Program-made: the position numbers and the translations under genes
Origin: Lottia gigantea
Taxonomy: Eukaryota > Mollusca > Gastropoda > Lottiidae
NCBI RefSeq assembly: GCF_000327385.1
Contig: NW_008709190.1
Coordinates: 1,993,922-2,057,921, forward strand
Reading direction: 5' to 3'
DNA: 64,000 nucleotides
The notes under the pieces: model-generated
The model's input: only the letters and a program-made list of their open reading frames with translations
Told to the model about the DNA's origin: nothing
Databases searched by the model: none
Shown here: positions 51,701 through 60,967 of the stretch, in pieces
Layout: every line of letters starts with the position of its first letter
Position numbering within the stretch: position 1 is the first letter of the stretch

Positions 51701-52016
51701 CTGACGTAAGTAGTAGTAATAAGATACAAAAATAAATCAAATTCAATAATTAAAATATAAAACATTTAAAAAATTGTAAATACGGTACGAAGAATGTCTA
51801 TATAATATTATTGCAAAAAAATCACCGTTCAGAACACCGACAGCGACATCTAACACTTATGCATATTGTTCTTAAATATCAGATCTAATATGGCTCGCTA
51901 AATAATATTATCACACACGTTTGTTAAAATACAACAATTTACTCATGTCACAAAATCTGCTTTTGGAACACAAAGTTGTAGGTAGCCATGTGATCCACCA
52001 TTATTGCGAAATAGAC
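48720..52016. other. Intergenic region between convergent FREM1-like and triple-vWA genes
   Basis: Contains the 91-bp array (49040-49530), a short 19-bp duplication (CATCTACGCTATATCTGAA, about 49712-49750) and a hairpin TCACTGATCTC/GAGATTAGTGA at about 51346-51374. No gene recognised. Confidence 0.6.
49040..49530. repeat. 91-bp tandem array downstream of the FREM1-like gene
   Basis: The segment TAACTAxATCAATGATAT recurs at about 49060, 49151, 49242, 49333 and 49424, a 91-bp period. Each unit is itself made of 15-18-bp submotifs around CAATGCTATAA. It lies between the two convergent genes. Confidence 0.88.
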
Positions 52017-52022
52017 TTTATT
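52017..52022 (-). terminator. Poly(A) signal of the triple-vWA gene
   Basis: AATAAA on the minus strand, about 215 nt after the stop codon. The intervening 3'UTR holds two and a half copies of a 20-bp tandem repeat (about 52048-52100). Confidence 0.55.
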
Positions 52023-52236
52023 TCCGGATAAAGCCGAGTCTTTCATATAATCATGTTCTCATTCATACCTTCATGTTCTCATTCATACCTTCATGTTCTC
52101 GTTACACATTACACATTACTCGTCCAATTTCTCATACACTCACACTTAACATAAAGTTCAAAGTACGTAGAATATTGCACCAATTGACAATGTTGTCGGA
52201 AGTTCAAACACTCGATAGCATTATCCGTATCACAAT

Positions 52237-52328
52237 TTATCTTGGAGATCTTGATGGTATTTGAAATTGGGTTGTGGTTCTTGGTTTGTTTGTTGTACTG
52301 ACTTTGATTGTGGTTTGGGTATGGTTTT
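52237..52328 (-). CDS. Last exon of the triple-vWA protein
   Basis: Encodes ENHTQTTIKVSTTNKPRTTT and then QFQIPSRSPR before TAA (52237-52239). It is a short Thr-rich tail without Cys. The acceptor (TTTTACTTTTTCAG) and phase 1 entry agree with the preceding donor. I found no other exon that keeps the frame. Confidence 0.78.
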
Positions 52329-55300
52329 CTGAAAAAGTAAAATACATAATACCATTATCATACAATAACCCTGTGATACACATGTAATGATGAATATATT
52401 AGAATCCGTGCAAACTATATCAGCCCCGTAGTCAGACTTTCCGAAGTTATATCACCGGAGGGGCAATGGTGCATGGTTGCAGTAATAGTCGGTTGTCGGA
52501 ATTTTTTCAGGGGGAAGGGGGAAATCCATTTTTCAGTCTACTACTATCAATACGATTGTGTTTTACTTAAGAGGGTGCTGAAATTCTTGAAATAATATGC
52601 AAGAACCGATTTTTGTTGAGATATTTCGACGTACTAATACCATGATCATGTGATTCGTTGGCACCACCATTTTATTACTAGGGCCCTATGCCTTGATAAC
52701 TTTGAAAGTCATTTAACAAGACATAATAGGAAGATTGAGCTGTCTAAGGTGATTCAGGTCCTCATTTTGTTAGGTTTGTGAAATTATTCTTTAAAAGCAA
52801 AATGACTTACCACCACATCTCAAATAGGGTACATCGAGTACCAACTTATTTAAATCTCCATAACCATTAACTCTTACAACATTTCTTTGAGCTGAAGAAT
52901 CTACCATGTTCAAGAACTTCTGGTCAACATTTCCTATTGCTACCAACATTATTTTAAATCCCCAATATTCGGCATTTCTGATTTCTCTGTATATTCTCTT
53001 CAGGTCGTCAGTGTCCTCGTCAACAAAAGCTACCATTACTTTAGTAACTTCCGGTTGAACGTTGGTATACTTCCGACGAACTCTTTTGATCAACGAATGC
53101 ATAGTTACTTTCTGGATACTTCTCATTTCATCAAGTTGTTGACGGAATTCTTCCAATTTTGCGAACGGTATCTTATTTGAAGCAGTACAAGGATCCGTGG
53201 TCAGTGACGTTTTGATGGGTAATCCTCTATATCTTTCATCTGTGGTGAATCTTCTCATGGTGTTCATCAAAGCATTTCGTTCTGAGAATGATTTACTTCC
53301 AGATTCATAAACAAAATGGATATTTGACGGCGAGCAAATAGGTAGACCTGGAAAAATACAAATTTCAAATTGCAATTAAGTCACGGAGAAAAGAGGTCGT
53401 GAATACTGGCATGAACGCCCAACCACAAAGAGAAACCTAGTCTAATGAAATCCACTTAACTCTATGGTAAGACAAAACATTTGAACCTCATTGCCTCATT
53501 CACGGCATAATTATATCAATATTTTTTTGCAAAAAAAACAATATATTTACCTGATTGTGTGGTTTGATCATTAGGTACTGGTGTTGATATTGCGTCACAG
53601 GTTTCACGAGCCAGTAAATTACGAATGGTATTCAATGCAGCATAGTTGTTCACACTAAATAGGTATTTGCTGTCAGGATCACTTGCAATGCCTTTAAGCT
53701 CTTCATCATCCGTGAATTTTCCTACACCAATTGCAAATATATCAGCGCCTTCCGCCCTTGCCCTTTTGGCTTCTAGCTTTGTGTATTCGGGGTCTTTGGA
53801 AATGCCGTCGGTAATGATGATGATAACATGGGCAGCATCCGGACGAACTGAGCCTCCTCGTTTAAATCCCTCGGTTCTAACATACTTGATAGCTTCAGCA
53901 GTATTAGTCGATCCACTCAAGTATTCCACACTTTCAGGCTGTATTGCTTTTAAAAGACTAGCTTTATTTCTATGAGCTTTCAAACCAAAAACTGGATTCA
54001 CATCATCTGAGTAAGTGACTAAACCAACTCGTGTGGCTTCAGGAGAGATATCAAAGGAATGTATAACATCTCGAACAAAGGTAAGCATTTTAAATCTGAA
54101 GTCGTTGATGTAAACACTTGTAGACGAATCCAATACGAAAAATATGTCGGCTGGTTTTCCTGCACAATCTACAATCAAAATCATAATTCAGAATTAAAGG
54201 GAATGAAGAATAAAATAGCACTATATTATTATTTTTCGTAATATGACCGATCGTTTACGACTTGATCAATAATTAACGTATGACGTTTCTGCCATTTTGA
54301 TCTGGGATGTCAGGCCAGTAACCTTTATTATATTTACCATGTATTTGAATGATCTGAATCATACGAATTCTAATGTTTACTCGTTGAATATATAGCAACT
54401 CTCTGAACAATCTTTGATACACACTCTCGTAAACAATACTTTTATACGAATCATTAGGATGCAGAGAAAAAGTACTCACAAGTTACGTTGGCATTTTTGT
54501 CATTATTAAAACCATCGGTTGTTGTTCCTACAGTTGTTGTTGTGGGTCTTGTAGTTGTTGTTGTGGGCCTTGTAGTTGTTGTTGTGGGTCTTGTGGTTGA
54601 AGTTGTGGGCCTTGTAGTTGTTGTTGTGGGTCTTGTGGTTGTTGTTGTAGGTTTTGTGGTTGTTGTTGTTGTGGGTCTTGTAGTTGTTGTTGTGGGTCTT
54701 GTAGTTGTTGTGAGCCTTGTAGTTGTCGATGGTTTTGGTGTTGAAAGAACTGAAATATGAAGTAAATTATTATACACCCTATTGCCAAATGCAGATCGAA
54801 ATGTTAAATAAAAGTTTTAGATATTACCAGAAAACACCAGTATTAAAAACTTCATTAAAATCTAATCAGAGTATTGATTCTGTTGTGGACGGATGAATGA
54901 AAGTCATAGCGAGTTATGATAGTTACTCAAAATATGAGCGCTGAATGCGAAATGTGATATCAGTATCTACATCATGATGCAACAGAAAAGGATCCAGATA
55001 GTATTGAATGAGTAGCTTACCTCCACATCTTTTATTTGCAAAATTTCTGCTGATCTGCCTGAGAGCGCTGTATTCTGATATTCTAAAAGCGAAGGTCTCA
55101 TGTGGCTCGCTAGCCATATCGTCCAGTTCTCCACTGTTAACATCAATCCCCACACCAATGGCAAATACTTGTATTCCTCGGCGTTTTGCTTCATCAGCTG
55201 CAGTCTTTGTTAGCGTTGGTTTTGCTGAAACTCCGTCAGTTATAATGATGATAAGATTTGGTACATCTTCACGATCACCGTGTCTCTCAGTGAACATTGT

Positions 55301-55862
55301 CTCTGTTGCGTACTCCAATGCTTTGTGAGTATAGGTGTTTCCCCTGGGGAAGTTCATGTTCTTGATTCCTTGTGTGAGTGATGATGATGTCAAATGAGAG
55401 TTCAGGTGAAATTGTAGATGATAGTCATCACTATAAGTAACCAGTCCTACTCTCGAATCTTTATTTCCAGGTCCAATTAAGAACATTTCGGTTACATTTT
55501 GGAGAAAGGGTTTAATGTACATATCGAAGTTCACGGGCCAAATGCTGTTTGATGTATCGACTATGAAAACCAAGTCGACAGCGTCACATTTCTTTTCTGA
55601 AATAGAAATACCTTAAATTAACAATTCCATTTAAACAAGTTTTGGCAGATAGTTTGGTGCTATAGCAGTGGGAAATCAAACAAGAGAATGTTGATGCTGT
55701 TTTTCTCATAAAAATCTTCCACAATGCTTTTACTTCTTAGCCCAAAATACATGTGAATTTATTAAATTTCGTGTGCGGTATAAGTAATGAAAAAGTCTTA
55801 CCGAATATTGCATTGGAAGAAACAATACAAGCCACGATGACAAGTCCTGTATAAAACAACAT
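52237..55862 (-). CDS. Secreted protein with three vWA domains and a Thr/Pro mucin-like spacer, complete, 717 aa
   Basis: Six coding exons in gene order: 55802-55862, 55021-55596, 54480-54749, 53551-54168, 52811-53347, 52237-52328. All five introns are GT-AG and phase 1, typical of shuffled extracellular modules. Layout: signal peptide (MLFYTGLVIVACIVSSNA), vWA1 (about 24-205), Thr/Pro/Arg spacer (about 215-300), vWA2 (about 305-490), vWA3 (about 509-687), short Thr/Gln-rich tail. vWA1 and vWA2 keep metal-site motifs (DTSNS and DSSTS; NTYT and STNT; ITDG). vWA3 has YESGS instead of DxSxS and is probably metal-free. The layout recalls matrilins, collagen VI-like and invertebrate matrix proteins, including some shell-matrix proteins; I cannot name an orthologue. 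Expected to be secreted and to mediate matrix protein-protein contacts. Confidence 0.88.
52811..53347 (-). CDS. vWA3 exon, degenerate metal site
   Basis: The module starts GLPICSPSNIHFVYESGSKS, has a vWA-like core (VTKVMVAFVDEDTDDL, WGFKIMLVAIGNVDQKFL) and closes with PYLRCGG like vWA1. The first Asp of the metal site is absent and no ITDG motif is present. It therefore probably acts as a structural or protein-binding module, without metal-dependent ligand binding. Acceptor TTTTTCCAG; donor GTAAGT. Confidence 0.85.
53551..54168 (-). CDS. vWA2 exon of the triple-vWA protein
   Basis: One whole vWA module: CAGKPADIFFVLDSSTSVYI gives the intact DxSxS site, then RVGLVTYSDDVNPVFGL, SGSTNTAEAIKYV and HVIIIITDGISKDPEY. 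It is close in sequence to vWA1, so the two probably arose by exon duplication. Acceptor TTGATTGTAG; donor GTAAAT, slightly weak but in frame with the next exon. Confidence 0.88.
54480..54749 (-). CDS. Thr/Pro-rich mucin-like spacer exon
   Basis: Ninety codons, mostly repeats of the form TTTTTRP built from ACA/ACT/ACC codons, followed by GTTTDGFNNDKNANVT. It is a likely O-glycosylated stalk separating vWA1 from vWA2. The low-complexity repeat (about 54540-54730) makes a long open frame on the other strand, which I reject as a gene. Length is likely to vary between individuals because of the 18-21-bp internal repetition. Confidence 0.85.
55021..55596 (-). CDS. vWA1 exon of the triple-vWA protein
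   Basis: One whole vWA module in one exon. It opens EKKCDAVDLVFIVDTSNSIW (metal site DxSxS) and continues with RVGLVTYSDDYHLQFHL, GNTYTHKALEYA and NLIIIITDGVS. It closes with RCGG. Cys at the start and end of the module are placed to pair, as in matrilin-type vWA domains. Acceptor CTATTTCAG before 55596; donor GTAAGC after 55021. Confidence 0.9.
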
Positions 55863-55906
55863 TTTGCTGGTTTCGATGAATTGATATCGTTACTAACAGA
55901 AGCATA

Positions 55907-55914
55907 CTTATATA
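55907..55914 (-). promoter_or_regulatory. Putative TATA box of the triple-vWA gene
   Basis: TATATAAG on the minus strand, about 45 nt upstream of the ATG (55862-55860). With usual spacing, transcription would begin near 55880 and give a 5'UTR of only about 20 nt. Confidence 0.45.
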
Positions 55915-56353
55915 TAATTAATTTTGTCGGAAAGGAAACCTAACATTTCATTCATTCAGTCAAAAACACCCCCGCGTTTTCCATATTTGGACAACGTAAC
56001 CATATTAGGCGGACACTTGACTTAATTAAAACCAATTGAAGATGATCGTTTAGGAAAAATCAAACTCCAATAGGAGTGTCTTGTACACATCTATTGTTCT
56101 TCGTTATTTTCACACAAAGATTATATCACATTTTGGTGTAATAAATGCATGGGAATTTTGATATATACGGATGCAGTTAGTGTGCATTTTCCTTCCTCTA
56201 AGAAGTGTTGGTTTAATTCATATCTGTGTTTTCCCAAGAATCATTCGGTAAGACACTTAAAATTCGAAACAATAGGACCTATTAACTCTCTGGTTGTTTT
56301 CGAATGATTTGGGGTGCACTTTTACTGAGACTAAGCGTTTGTAAATAAGATTT

Positions 56354-56440
56354 TGCGATAGTTACGTCATCAAAGCCTTAGTTTTGGAGGAATTGCTGGA
56401 CCACATTGGAATTGCTGTAATGGTGCAAATTGATGCTAGA
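56354..56440 (-). mobile_element. MITE family A, solo arm near receptor copy 1
   Basis: On the minus strand: ATTTGCACCATTACAGCAAT, AGCAATTCCTCCAAAACTAA, TGATGACGTAACTATCGCAA. It follows the family A arm order and lies about 100 bp beyond the 3' end of receptor copy 1. Confidence 0.5.
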
Positions 56441-56537
56441 GTGTCCCCATAACACATAGAAAAAAACTTTTAGAAAAATCTTTACAATCTCTTGTATAAA
56501 ATCCAATGTTAGGATTTTTTTTGAATTACAGAGACTT

Positions 56538-57632
56538 TCAAATAATCAAGAAATAAAATACAATATTAACAATTATAGTAAATGACAAACTGATCACGAA
56601 AGCTATGATGTTCAGTTTTCTGTGCGACGGACGATGATGTTTCATTCCGCCATTTGTTTCTCCACATGGCTTTTGATTGCAGCATTTCTCTTTAGAATAT
56701 GTCAACTGTAATTCCAACACAGTAGCTATAGTAGAGAGAGCACTGTGAACGATAAGAACCATGATGTACACAGACAATAAACAGATTTGATCTGAGTTAG
56801 TTGGTAATAGAGTTGATATTAAATTCATCAAGACAATGTAAGATAGTAGAATCGAGATTGATAGAGAAACCTTCTCACCAGATTCCGTCGGTAAAATAAA
56901 AACCAAATTTGTAAGTAAAGATAAAATCACGAGTGGTACAATAATGTTGATTACATAAAATATATATCTTCTGGTTAAATAAAATCTGAACGCTACAACA
57001 TAGTCTACAAAGACATAATCGGTTTTAACTAAGATCCATTCGGGATCGGTAAAATTGAAATTAAGCAGAAACGGTTGCCTGATTACGTCAAAGCGTATGA
57101 ATCCATCTACCCACGGACCAATCAAAATGCTACACGTTTGATTATCAAACGGAAACAAACGAATATTTATTTTACATATGACTTGATAGCGTCCACCGGG
57201 AAACCACACAACTGTTCCGTTAATGTATACTTTAACCTTAGATGGTGATAATTCAACCTTCCCAAAATTATTATAAGCATTATAAATCATTATATCTGGC
57301 GTCCAAATTTGATCTGCTCGAATATTCCTCTGAGGACCATATTTACTAACATTCCACCACAAAAAATCATCTCGCCATCTGACAAGAAGATAACCATTCA
57401 GGGACATAACCTGTAGTTTTTCATCTAGTCCATTTATAGTGATAATTCCGAATTCTATCTGAACTGTTATACTTTGGTTATAATCGTGTCGTGGACGATC
57501 ACAACAGCCATTAAAACCATAAACATCGGTGATCATAATTTCATTTTTACCAGAGTTCGTCTGAGAAGCTGATATTTTAATCAAAGACAAAGATAATAAA
57601 CAGTAGTTCAATCTTACTCTAAACATATCCAT
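56538..57632 (-). CDS. Intronless nicotinic-receptor-like Cys-loop channel subunit, copy 1, 364 aa
   Basis: A single-exon pentameric ligand-gated channel subunit. It has a hydrophobic leader (about 1-23), an extracellular domain with canonical Cys-loop C153-x13-C167 (CKINIRLFPFDNQTC), loop A WTPDIMIYN, M1 about 224-247, M2 about 253-275 preceded by GEKVSLSISILLS, M3 about 283-306 and M4 about 341-363. GEK before M2 is the cation-channel pattern of nicotinic receptors. Loop C (about 190-212) has no vicinal Cys pair, so it is a non-alpha type. The M3-M4 loop is only about 35 residues, far shorter than in typical nicotinic subunits. Two in-frame Mets (1 and 3) could start it; the second is shared with copy 2. 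Lack of introns suggests origin by retroposition, as described for expanded molluscan nicotinic-receptor families. Confidence 0.9.
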   Translation of the reverse strand: MDMFRVRLNYCLLSLSLIKISASQTNSGKNEIMITDVYGFNGCCDRPRHDYNQSITVQIEFGIITINGLDEKLQVMSLNGYLLVRWRDDFLWWNVSKYGPQRNIRADQIWTPDIMIYNAYNNFGKVELSPSKVKVYINGTVVWFPGGRYQVICKINIRLFPFDNQTCSILIGPWVDGFIRFDVIRQPFLLNFNFTDPEWILVKTDYVFVDYVVAFRFYLTRRYIFYVINIIVPLVILSLLTNLVFILPTESGEKVSLSISILLSYIVLMNLISTLLPTNSDQICLLSVYIMVLIVHSALSTIATVLELQLTYSKEKCCNQKPCGETNGGMKHHRPSHRKLNIIAFVISLSFTIIVNIVFYFLII

Positions 57633-58070
57633 ATAGTCTATCCAATATTCGTTCCTTTATTACTTAAACTACATTCGACAGTTTCCGTAAAGCTGAATTT
57701 GTTAGAGAGCGCTAGCGGAACTTTCAGAGTAGGTGAGACCGTTAATGCTGAATTTTTTCACGTAAAACAATTCTTTCTGTATTCAATACAATACACTAGT
57801 TTTGTCTTCTTTGATTTAGTTCATTGCATATTAGCATCACAATTATTGTAAACATAACTTTAACCCTGTGCCAGTGCCTTATATTGAATAGTAACTGGTT
57901 ACTCTTCAATCACCCTAATCACTAGTTTTGTCTTGTTTCTTCTGTGAATATTTTTCAGAGAAAATATTACATCCTATCATGAACCATGTAACTATTGAAA
58001 AATTTCTGAAATGTTTCAGTTGTAACTTGGTTCTAACACGTGCTAGCTACAAACACTATAGATTAGTAAG

Positions 58071-58176
58071 TATTGGTCGAAAGCTTGTCCATAAGTCTAA
58101 TAATGATCGTGAGACGCGGACCGAGGGTCCGAGTACTACGTCATTATTAGACGTATGGACAAGCTTTCGACCATTA
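58071..58176. mobile_element. 106-bp foldback element in the receptor spacer
   Basis: Two 36-bp arms (58071-58106 and 58141-58176) are complementary at 34 positions; the shared core is GGTCGAAAGCTTGTCCATA. The 34-base middle contains its own perfect hairpin, CGGACC-GAG-GGTCCG (58117-58131). TA stands at both outer tips, so a TA target duplication as in Tc1/mariner-type MITEs is possible. It could equally be a structured RNA source. Confidence 0.7.
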
Positions 58177-58628
58177 GCCAACTTAAAATACAGTTCACAA
58201 ACAATAACATCTACTCACGTGTCATAATATACGTCACATGAGCTCAAATTACATGACATAAAAACAAACACAGAAAAATCTTGAAAGATGTCTGTTCAGG
58301 ATTGATAAAAAAATATATACTTTTATTCCGTTATTGCTTTGTCGTTCACTTTCTGATAAATGATATGGATATATATGGATATGGATTAAAATGGATACTT
58401 TACTTATCTGAACTGTGATTCAAGGATTACAATTTGAATATGTTTCTCTACAGGTCAGTTTTTTTTCCATTCACTTTCCCTTATATGGCTCATTCAAGGA
58501 ATTCATAATCAAAATACAAGATTCATATTAAGTGGCGTAGCAAGGATTTTATTAACTGAAGGGAGCATCCCAGTACCCCGACTCCCCCTTTCTGGAACCC
58601 ATTGAAAATTTATCTATCAAGGAAGACG

Positions 58629-58706
58629 TCGCTATCGCAAAATCTGCGAAACAATGACGTCACAGACGTCTCACTGAAAACTAGAATGGTGCAAATCGAT
58701 GCAAAC
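58629..58706 (-). mobile_element. MITE family A, solo arm in the receptor spacer
   Basis: On the minus strand: ATTTGCACCATTCTAGTTTT, GAGACGTCTGTGACGTCATT, TTTGCGATAGCGACGTC. Same arm order as the other family A copies but shortened. Confidence 0.5.
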
Positions 58707-59253
58707 AATAACCCCGACACACAAAAGAAGTTTTAAAAACCTATTTACAATCCCATTAAGTGTTAGAGATACAAACCAAATGCTCGCTGAAACAGACAAG
58801 CAAAGATCAATAAGAATATTTTTCGCTATACAAACTCATAATACTTAGTCAACCATTAAAATTTTAATTTTGTTTGAATTGTTCATAAAAATATTTACAG
58901 ATTTTAATATAGCAAACAAATACACATTAAATCATAAATCAGAATAAATAACAGAAATAAATGCATTAGATTTTATGGTGAATAGCTACTTTGTTAGGCT
59001 GGTATTTGTTACTATCAGACTTAGACTCTATGCCGCGTTTAGACTGCCACAATTTTCCTGACCCCGTCCGGGCGGTTCAGCAGAAAAGTGGCAACATGTT
59101 TGAAGTGGATCGAGTCCCACGAGAAGAGGTGATCTCCAGGGAGAAGCGACATGCACAATAATGATCTTGACCCTAAAGTATGAAATGTCGTAATAGAATA
59201 CATCGTAAAGTCTTTGAATGGCATTTAGCAATTGTGAGTACGATGTATAGACA

Positions 59254-59334
59254 NNNNNNNNNNNNNNNNNNNNNNNNNNNNNNNNNNNNNNNNNNNNNNN
59301 NNNNNNNNNNNNNNNNNNNNNNNNNNNNNNNNNN
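59254..59334. other. Assembly gap, 81 N
   Basis: Unknown bases between the two receptor copies. Flanking bases include GAATACATC on both sides (59192, 59414) and TATAGACA/TGTCTATA as an inverted pair (59246-59253, 59404-59411), so collapse of a repeat at the gap is possible. Confidence 1.
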
Positions 59335-59845
59335 ACACGACGGGGGAAACACGTCGAAACGTTGCATAAAACTTTAACCAGTGATTGTTGTTCCATAAAG
59401 CTGTGTCTATACAGAATACATCATGTTGGCACTGGCTTGCGCCGCCGATATTCACGAAAACATAAAATTTTATTGCTTTGCGTCTCAAACACAAAATTGG
59501 ACATTTTTAAGAATCGCTGGCGCTTCGAACATGACACAATTAATCATGACTTCCAAATCATTATTTTTGGCGGCTGACATTTGGAATGTCCGGGTTGTTT
59601 CCGCCTCCACCGTTTGGAGAGCAGTATGTATTTGATGAATCGCCATTATGGCCCAGTGAAAACAGGGCAGTGTACACGGTAAAGGCTAGCTGGGACGAGT
59701 ACGCTACATTTCACTGCCAATTTTAACGGCAGTGTTAACCGACTATTTTGACAGATTAACTTTCCTTTAATTCTTCTGCAAGGTATTGTCTGGCTGATTT
59801 GCATTCAATCGCTTGGACCACTTACAACATTCTCAATAGTTATCT
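59335..59845. other. Spacer between the receptor copies, right of the gap
   Basis: Begins with CGACG...CGTCGAAAC (59338-59360), a stem followed by GAAAC as in a hammerhead ribozyme half, with the other half possibly inside the gap. A small hairpin CACTGCC/GGCAGTG stands at about 59721-59743. No gene recognised. Confidence 0.4.
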
Positions 59846-59876
59846 AAGGAACGAATATTGGATAGACTATACGGAT

Positions 59877-60965
59877 ATGTTTAGAGTAAGATTGAACTAC
59901 TGTTTATTATCTTTGTCTTTGATTAAAATATCAGCTTCTCAGACGAACTCTGGTAAAAATGAAATTATGATCACCGATGTTTATGGTTTTAATGGCTGTT
60001 GTGATCGTCCACGACACGATTATAACCAAAGTATAACAGTTCAGATACGTTTCGGAATTATCACTATAAATGGACTAGATGAAAAACTACAGGTTATGTC
60101 CCTGAATGGTTATCTTGCTGTCAGATGGCGAGATGATTTTTTGTGGTGGAATGTTAGTAAATATGGTCCTCAGAGGAATATTCGAGCAGATCAAATTTGG
60201 ACGCCAGATATAATGATTTATAATGCTTATAATAATTTTGGGAAGGTTGAATTATCACCATCTAAGGTTAATGTATACATTAACGGAACAGTTGTGTGGT
60301 TTCCCGGTGGACGCTATCAAGTCATATGTAAAATAAATATTCGTTTGTTTCCGTTTGATAATCAAACGTGTAGCATTTTGATTGGTCCGTGGGTAGATGG
60401 ATTCATACGCTTTGACGTAATCGGGAGACGGTCTCTGCTTAATTTCAATTTTACCGATCCCGAATGGATCTTAGTTAAAACCGATTATGTCTTTGTAGAC
60501 TATGTTGTAGCGTTCAGATTTTATTTAACCAGAAGATATATATTTTATGTAATCAACATTATTGTACCACTCGTGATTTTATCTTTACTTACAAATTTGG
60601 TTTTTATTTTACCGACGGAATCTGGTGAGAAGGTTTCTCTATCAATCTCGATTCTACTATCTTACATTGTCTTGATGAATTTAATATCAACTCTATTACC
60701 AACTAACTCAGATCAAATCTGTTTATTGTCTGTGTACATCATGGTTCTTATCGTTCACAGTGCTCTCTCTACTATAGCTACTGTGTTGGAATTACAGTTG
60801 ACATATTCTAAAGAGAAATGCTGCAATCAAAAGCCATGTGGAGACACAAATGGCGGAATGAAACATCATCGTCGGTCGCACAGAAAACTGAACATCATAG
60901 CTTTCGTGATCAGTTTGTCATTTACTATAATTGTTAATATTGTATTTTATTTCTTGGTTATTTAA
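59877..60965 (+). CDS. Intronless nicotinic-receptor-like Cys-loop channel subunit, copy 2, 362 aa
   Basis: Nearly identical to the minus-strand gene at 56538-57632, with the same Cys-loop, M1-M4 and GEK motif. The first Met of copy 1 is Thr here (ACG), so I start at the shared Met, 59877; an in-frame ATG at 59799 would add 26 residues and a poorer leader. Differences from copy 1 (copy 1 numbering) are E60R, L83A, K134N, R185G, Q186R, P187R, F188S, E325D, P335R and I363V; the stop is TAA rather than TGA. Similarity runs only from about 59846 to 60967. Like copy 1 it lacks the loop C Cys pair and has a very short M3-M4 loop. It would act in the plasma membrane as a subunit of a cation channel; ligand unknown. 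Confidence 0.9.
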   Translation: MFRVRLNYCLLSLSLIKISASQTNSGKNEIMITDVYGFNGCCDRPRHDYNQSITVQIRFGIITINGLDEKLQVMSLNGYLAVRWRDDFLWWNVSKYGPQRNIRADQIWTPDIMIYNAYNNFGKVELSPSKVNVYINGTVVWFPGGRYQVICKINIRLFPFDNQTCSILIGPWVDGFIRFDVIGRRSLLNFNFTDPEWILVKTDYVFVDYVVAFRFYLTRRYIFYVINIIVPLVILSLLTNLVFILPTESGEKVSLSISILLSYIVLMNLISTLLPTNSDQICLLSVYIMVLIVHSALSTIATVLELQLTYSKEKCCNQKPCGDTNGGMKHHRRSHRKLNIIAFVISLSFTIIVNIVFYFLVI

Positions 60966-60967
60966 AA

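Larger units (their letters stand above)
57658..59253. other. Spacer between the receptor copies, left of the gap
   Basis: Contains the foldback at 58071-58176 and the family A arm at 58629-58706. From about 59035 to the gap the sequence is GC-richer (CCCGTCCGGGCGGTTCAGCA) and looks like part of a transposable element I cannot classify. Both receptor promoters should lie in this spacer or beyond the gap; no TATA box was convincing. Confidence 0.5.

Noticed and set aside
54488-54760. Val-rich open frame on the plus strand
   Set aside because: It is the complement of the Thr/Pro codon repeat of the vWA gene.
59028-59396. Open frames running through the run of N
   Set aside because: Continuity across unknown bases is meaningless.
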